Assembly (NCBI GenBank): GCA_030592105.1
Contig: JAUVKE010000168.1
Location: 1 to 6,106, forward strand
Source of the DNA: Desulfobacteraceae bacterium
Lineage (GTDB): Bacteria; Desulfobacterota; Desulfobacteria; Desulfobacterales; BuS5
Length of the DNA stretch: 6,106 nucleotides
Reading direction: 5' to 3'
Translations under genes and position numbers: made by a program
Shown: one piece after another, positions 4,884-6,106 of the stretch
How the letters are laid out: each line of letters begins with the position of its first letter
How positions within the stretch are numbered: the stretch's first letter is position 1
The notes under the pieces: model-generated
What the model was told of the DNA's origin: nothing
The model's input: the letters and a program-made list of their open reading frames with translations, nothing else
Databases searched by the model: none

Positions 4884-5089
4884 AGGGGCGTGATTTTATT
4901 TAATCTAATAGTAAGGAACGAAAATTTTATAAGTTGAACGAAATAGCTTGTCTTTTGGCCCATCTACTTCGTTGCATCAAAGGCCGAATGTATAGTATGC
5001 AACCTTTAGCCTTGTATATTGGCCAAAATCCTGCGCTATTTCTGCTCAACTTATTTCATCTCCGTTCCTAAATAATTGATCACGCCCTT
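4884..5089. repeat. About 206-bp imperfect inverted-repeat element (MITE or structured RNA)
   Basis: Nested arms pair across the whole stretch: 4884-4895 with 5078-5089 (ends GGGCGTGAT/ATCACGCCC), 4914-4920 with 5063-5069, 4929-4937 with 5046-5054, 4940-4947 with 5035-5042, TTTTGGCC 4953-4960 with GGCCAAAA 5021-5028, and GTTGCAT 4971-4977 with ATGCAAC 4997-5003. The axis stays nearly constant (sum of paired positions 9973 to 9983), as in a full-length fold-back element. T8 at 5088-5095 follows on the plus strand. No coding capacity and no clear target duplication are visible. It starts 18 nt after the stop of the mutase large subunit. It could be a mobile fold-back repeat, or a large structured 3' region on the mutase transcript. 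Confidence 0.7.
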
Positions 5090-5106
5090 TTTTTTGGTAT
5101 AAATCT

Positions 5107-6106
5107 TTATAATGCTTCACCAAAAACATCCCGAAGCTCGTCATAAACTTCGCCCATTGTTGCATACTCTCTAACTGCTTCAATAAACAGGGGGAGCAGG
5201 TTCACGCTTTCATCTTCAGCTGCATCTCTTATTCTACGGACGCAAGCGTTAACTTTTTCGTTATCACGATTTTTCTTTAACTCGGCAAGGCTCTCTATTT
5301 TTCTTGCTTCAACTGTTTCACGTATTTCAGGATCATACTGTACTGTTCTTGGAGTGGTAACTTCTATTTCATCTGCATCGTTATATTTATTCACACCAAC
5401 CTGAACTGCAGATCCATCGTCCATCTTTTTTCTCCAGTCGTCCGAAGCGCGCATGATCTCAGTTTTCATCCATCCGCTATCTACAGCCTCTACAGCCCCT
5501 CCCATTTTATCGATTTTGTCCAGAATCTCCATGATCTCTTCTTCATATTGACTTGTAAGTGATTCTATATAGTAGGAACCGGCAAAAGGATCATACACAT
5601 CACAAAGCCGTGCTTCTTCCATGATAATCCTTGCGCCGTCCTCTTCTATCTGTTGCGCTTCCATGCTGTGTCCCAGGCCAAGGGGTTCATCATAAGCAGG
5701 TGAACAAACAGGAGGCTCTCCGATCATTGCGCTGAATACAGCACTTATGGTGGAGCGCATAACATTATTTATGGGGCGCTGTTTGGTGGCAGTCCAGAAC
5801 CCGCACAAAACGCCTCCCAGATCCCGTATGATCCAGTTCTGTGGATTTTTTGACCCGATTACATCACGCATGGTTTTGGCCCATACACGCCGGCCAGCAC
5901 GTCGGGCTGAGAGTTCTTTTAATACCTCCATGCCGCCGCCAAAGCCTAACCAGGTCATGCGCCTGGCGAATTTGTCAACATCAAGTCCGGCATCAATCCC
6001 TAATTTATAATATGCTATGGCATTGGCTATTGTAAAGGCTATGGTTTGTGCCGGGGTTGCTCCAAACTCCCTCATGTGGAAACCGCTGATACTCATGATA
6101 TTAAAC
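5107..6106 (-). CDS. Adenosylcobalamin-dependent acyl-CoA mutase large subunit, divergent methylmalonyl-CoA mutase family (partial, 5' end outside window)
   Basis: The frame is open to the window edge and gives the last 332 residues of a catalytic TIM-barrel subunit, usually about 530-560 residues. The ATG at 6096 is not the start: it lies inside the family block NIMSISGFHMREFG, equivalent to the methylmalonyl-CoA mutase segment S-I-S-G-Y-H, whose active-site His is kept. Other family features are RAGRRVWA, PxNN, DPFAGSYYIE, MGGAVEA and VGVNKY. Three segments conserved in authentic methylmalonyl-CoA mutase are different: HCQTSG is replaced by DLGGVLCG, HTNSFDEA by CSPAYDEP, and the NTQ/RTQ triplet by EDG. 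The Tyr before the active-site His is Phe. The carboxylate-binding Arg and N-terminal Tyr lie outside the window. The small B12 subunit is encoded 597 bp downstream. Mutase function is secure, but the substrate is not. Confidence 0.92.
   Translation of the reverse strand, partial: FNIMSISGFHMREFGATPAQTIAFTIANAIAYYKLGIDAGLDVDKFARRMTWLGFGGGMEVLKELSARRAGRRVWAKTMRDVIGSKNPQNWIIRDLGGVLCGFWTATKQRPINNVMRSTISAVFSAMIGEPPVCSPAYDEPLGLGHSMEAQQIEEDGARIIMEEARLCDVYDPFAGSYYIESLTSQYEEEIMEILDKIDKMGGAVEAVDSGWMKTEIMRASDDWRKKMDDGSAVQVGVNKYNDADEIEVTTPRTVQYDPEIRETVEARKIESLAELKKNRDNEKVNACVRRIRDAAEDESVNLLPLFIEAVREYATMGEVYDELRDVFGEAL

Noticed and set aside
4778..4963. 61-codon minus-strand open frame in the gap between mutase genes
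   Set aside because: It is composed of the end of the MITE-like element, a hairpin and part of the fold-back repeat, with no ribosome site or family resemblance.
5747..6035. Plus-strand open frames opposite the mutase large subunit
   Set aside because: They overlap a conserved mutase coding region on the other strand and have no independent features.
6094..6096. ATG at 6096 as the start of the mutase large subunit
   Set aside because: The frame stays open upstream and the ATG lies in the middle of the conserved block before SISGFH, so the gene begins outside the window.

Overview
The window looks like a low-to-mid GC anaerobe. It is most consistent with a Desulfobacterales-type sulfate reducer (Desulfobacterota), or a similar syntrophic or acyl-CoA-oxidising relative. 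This rests on a split B12-dependent acyl-CoA mutase, HndA/HndC-like NADH-oxidoreductase subunits, a sigma-54 activator, and long AT-rich intergenic stretches full of inverted repeats. The taxonomic call is inference from gene content, not from a marker gene. All six supported protein genes lie on the minus strand, so transcription runs from high to low coordinates.

Layout in transcription order. (1) 6106-5107: C-terminal 332 residues of the large subunit of a cobalamin-dependent acyl-CoA mutase, whose 5' end lies outside the window. (2) 5106-4510: 597 bases without a gene. They hold a long imperfect inverted repeat (4884-5089), a strong hairpin (4816-4876) and a MITE-like element (4547-4803) with 13-bp terminal inverted repeats and an 8-bp imperfect target duplication. 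(3) 4509-4117: the small B12-binding subunit of the mutase. (4) 4116-3640: 477 bases with no convincing gene, carrying the promoter of the next operon. (5) 3639-3199 and 3195-1849: a two-gene operon with a 3-nt gap, encoding a NifU/IscU-like Fe-S scaffold and a PAS-AAA+-HTH sigma-54 activator. (6) 1848-1340: 509 bases with two inverted repeats, a 9-bp tandem repeat and a near-consensus sigma-54 promoter. (7) 1339-875 and 785-1: NuoE-like and NuoF/HndC-like subunits, the latter cut by the window edge.

How the parts may work together. The mutase subunits would isomerise an acyl-CoA, but several conserved methylmalonyl-CoA mutase segments are replaced in the large subunit, so the substrate is open. 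The NuoE/NuoF pair would form the NAD(H)-reactive diaphorase module of a soluble hydrogenase, formate dehydrogenase or other oxidoreductase. The clearest regulatory hypothesis is local: a -24/-12 promoter sits directly before nuoE, and a sigma-54 activator gene lies just upstream, co-transcribed with an Fe-S scaffold gene. This suggests a compact circuit in which an Fe-S-rich electron-transfer module is switched on by its neighbour activator, perhaps responding to redox or Fe-S status.
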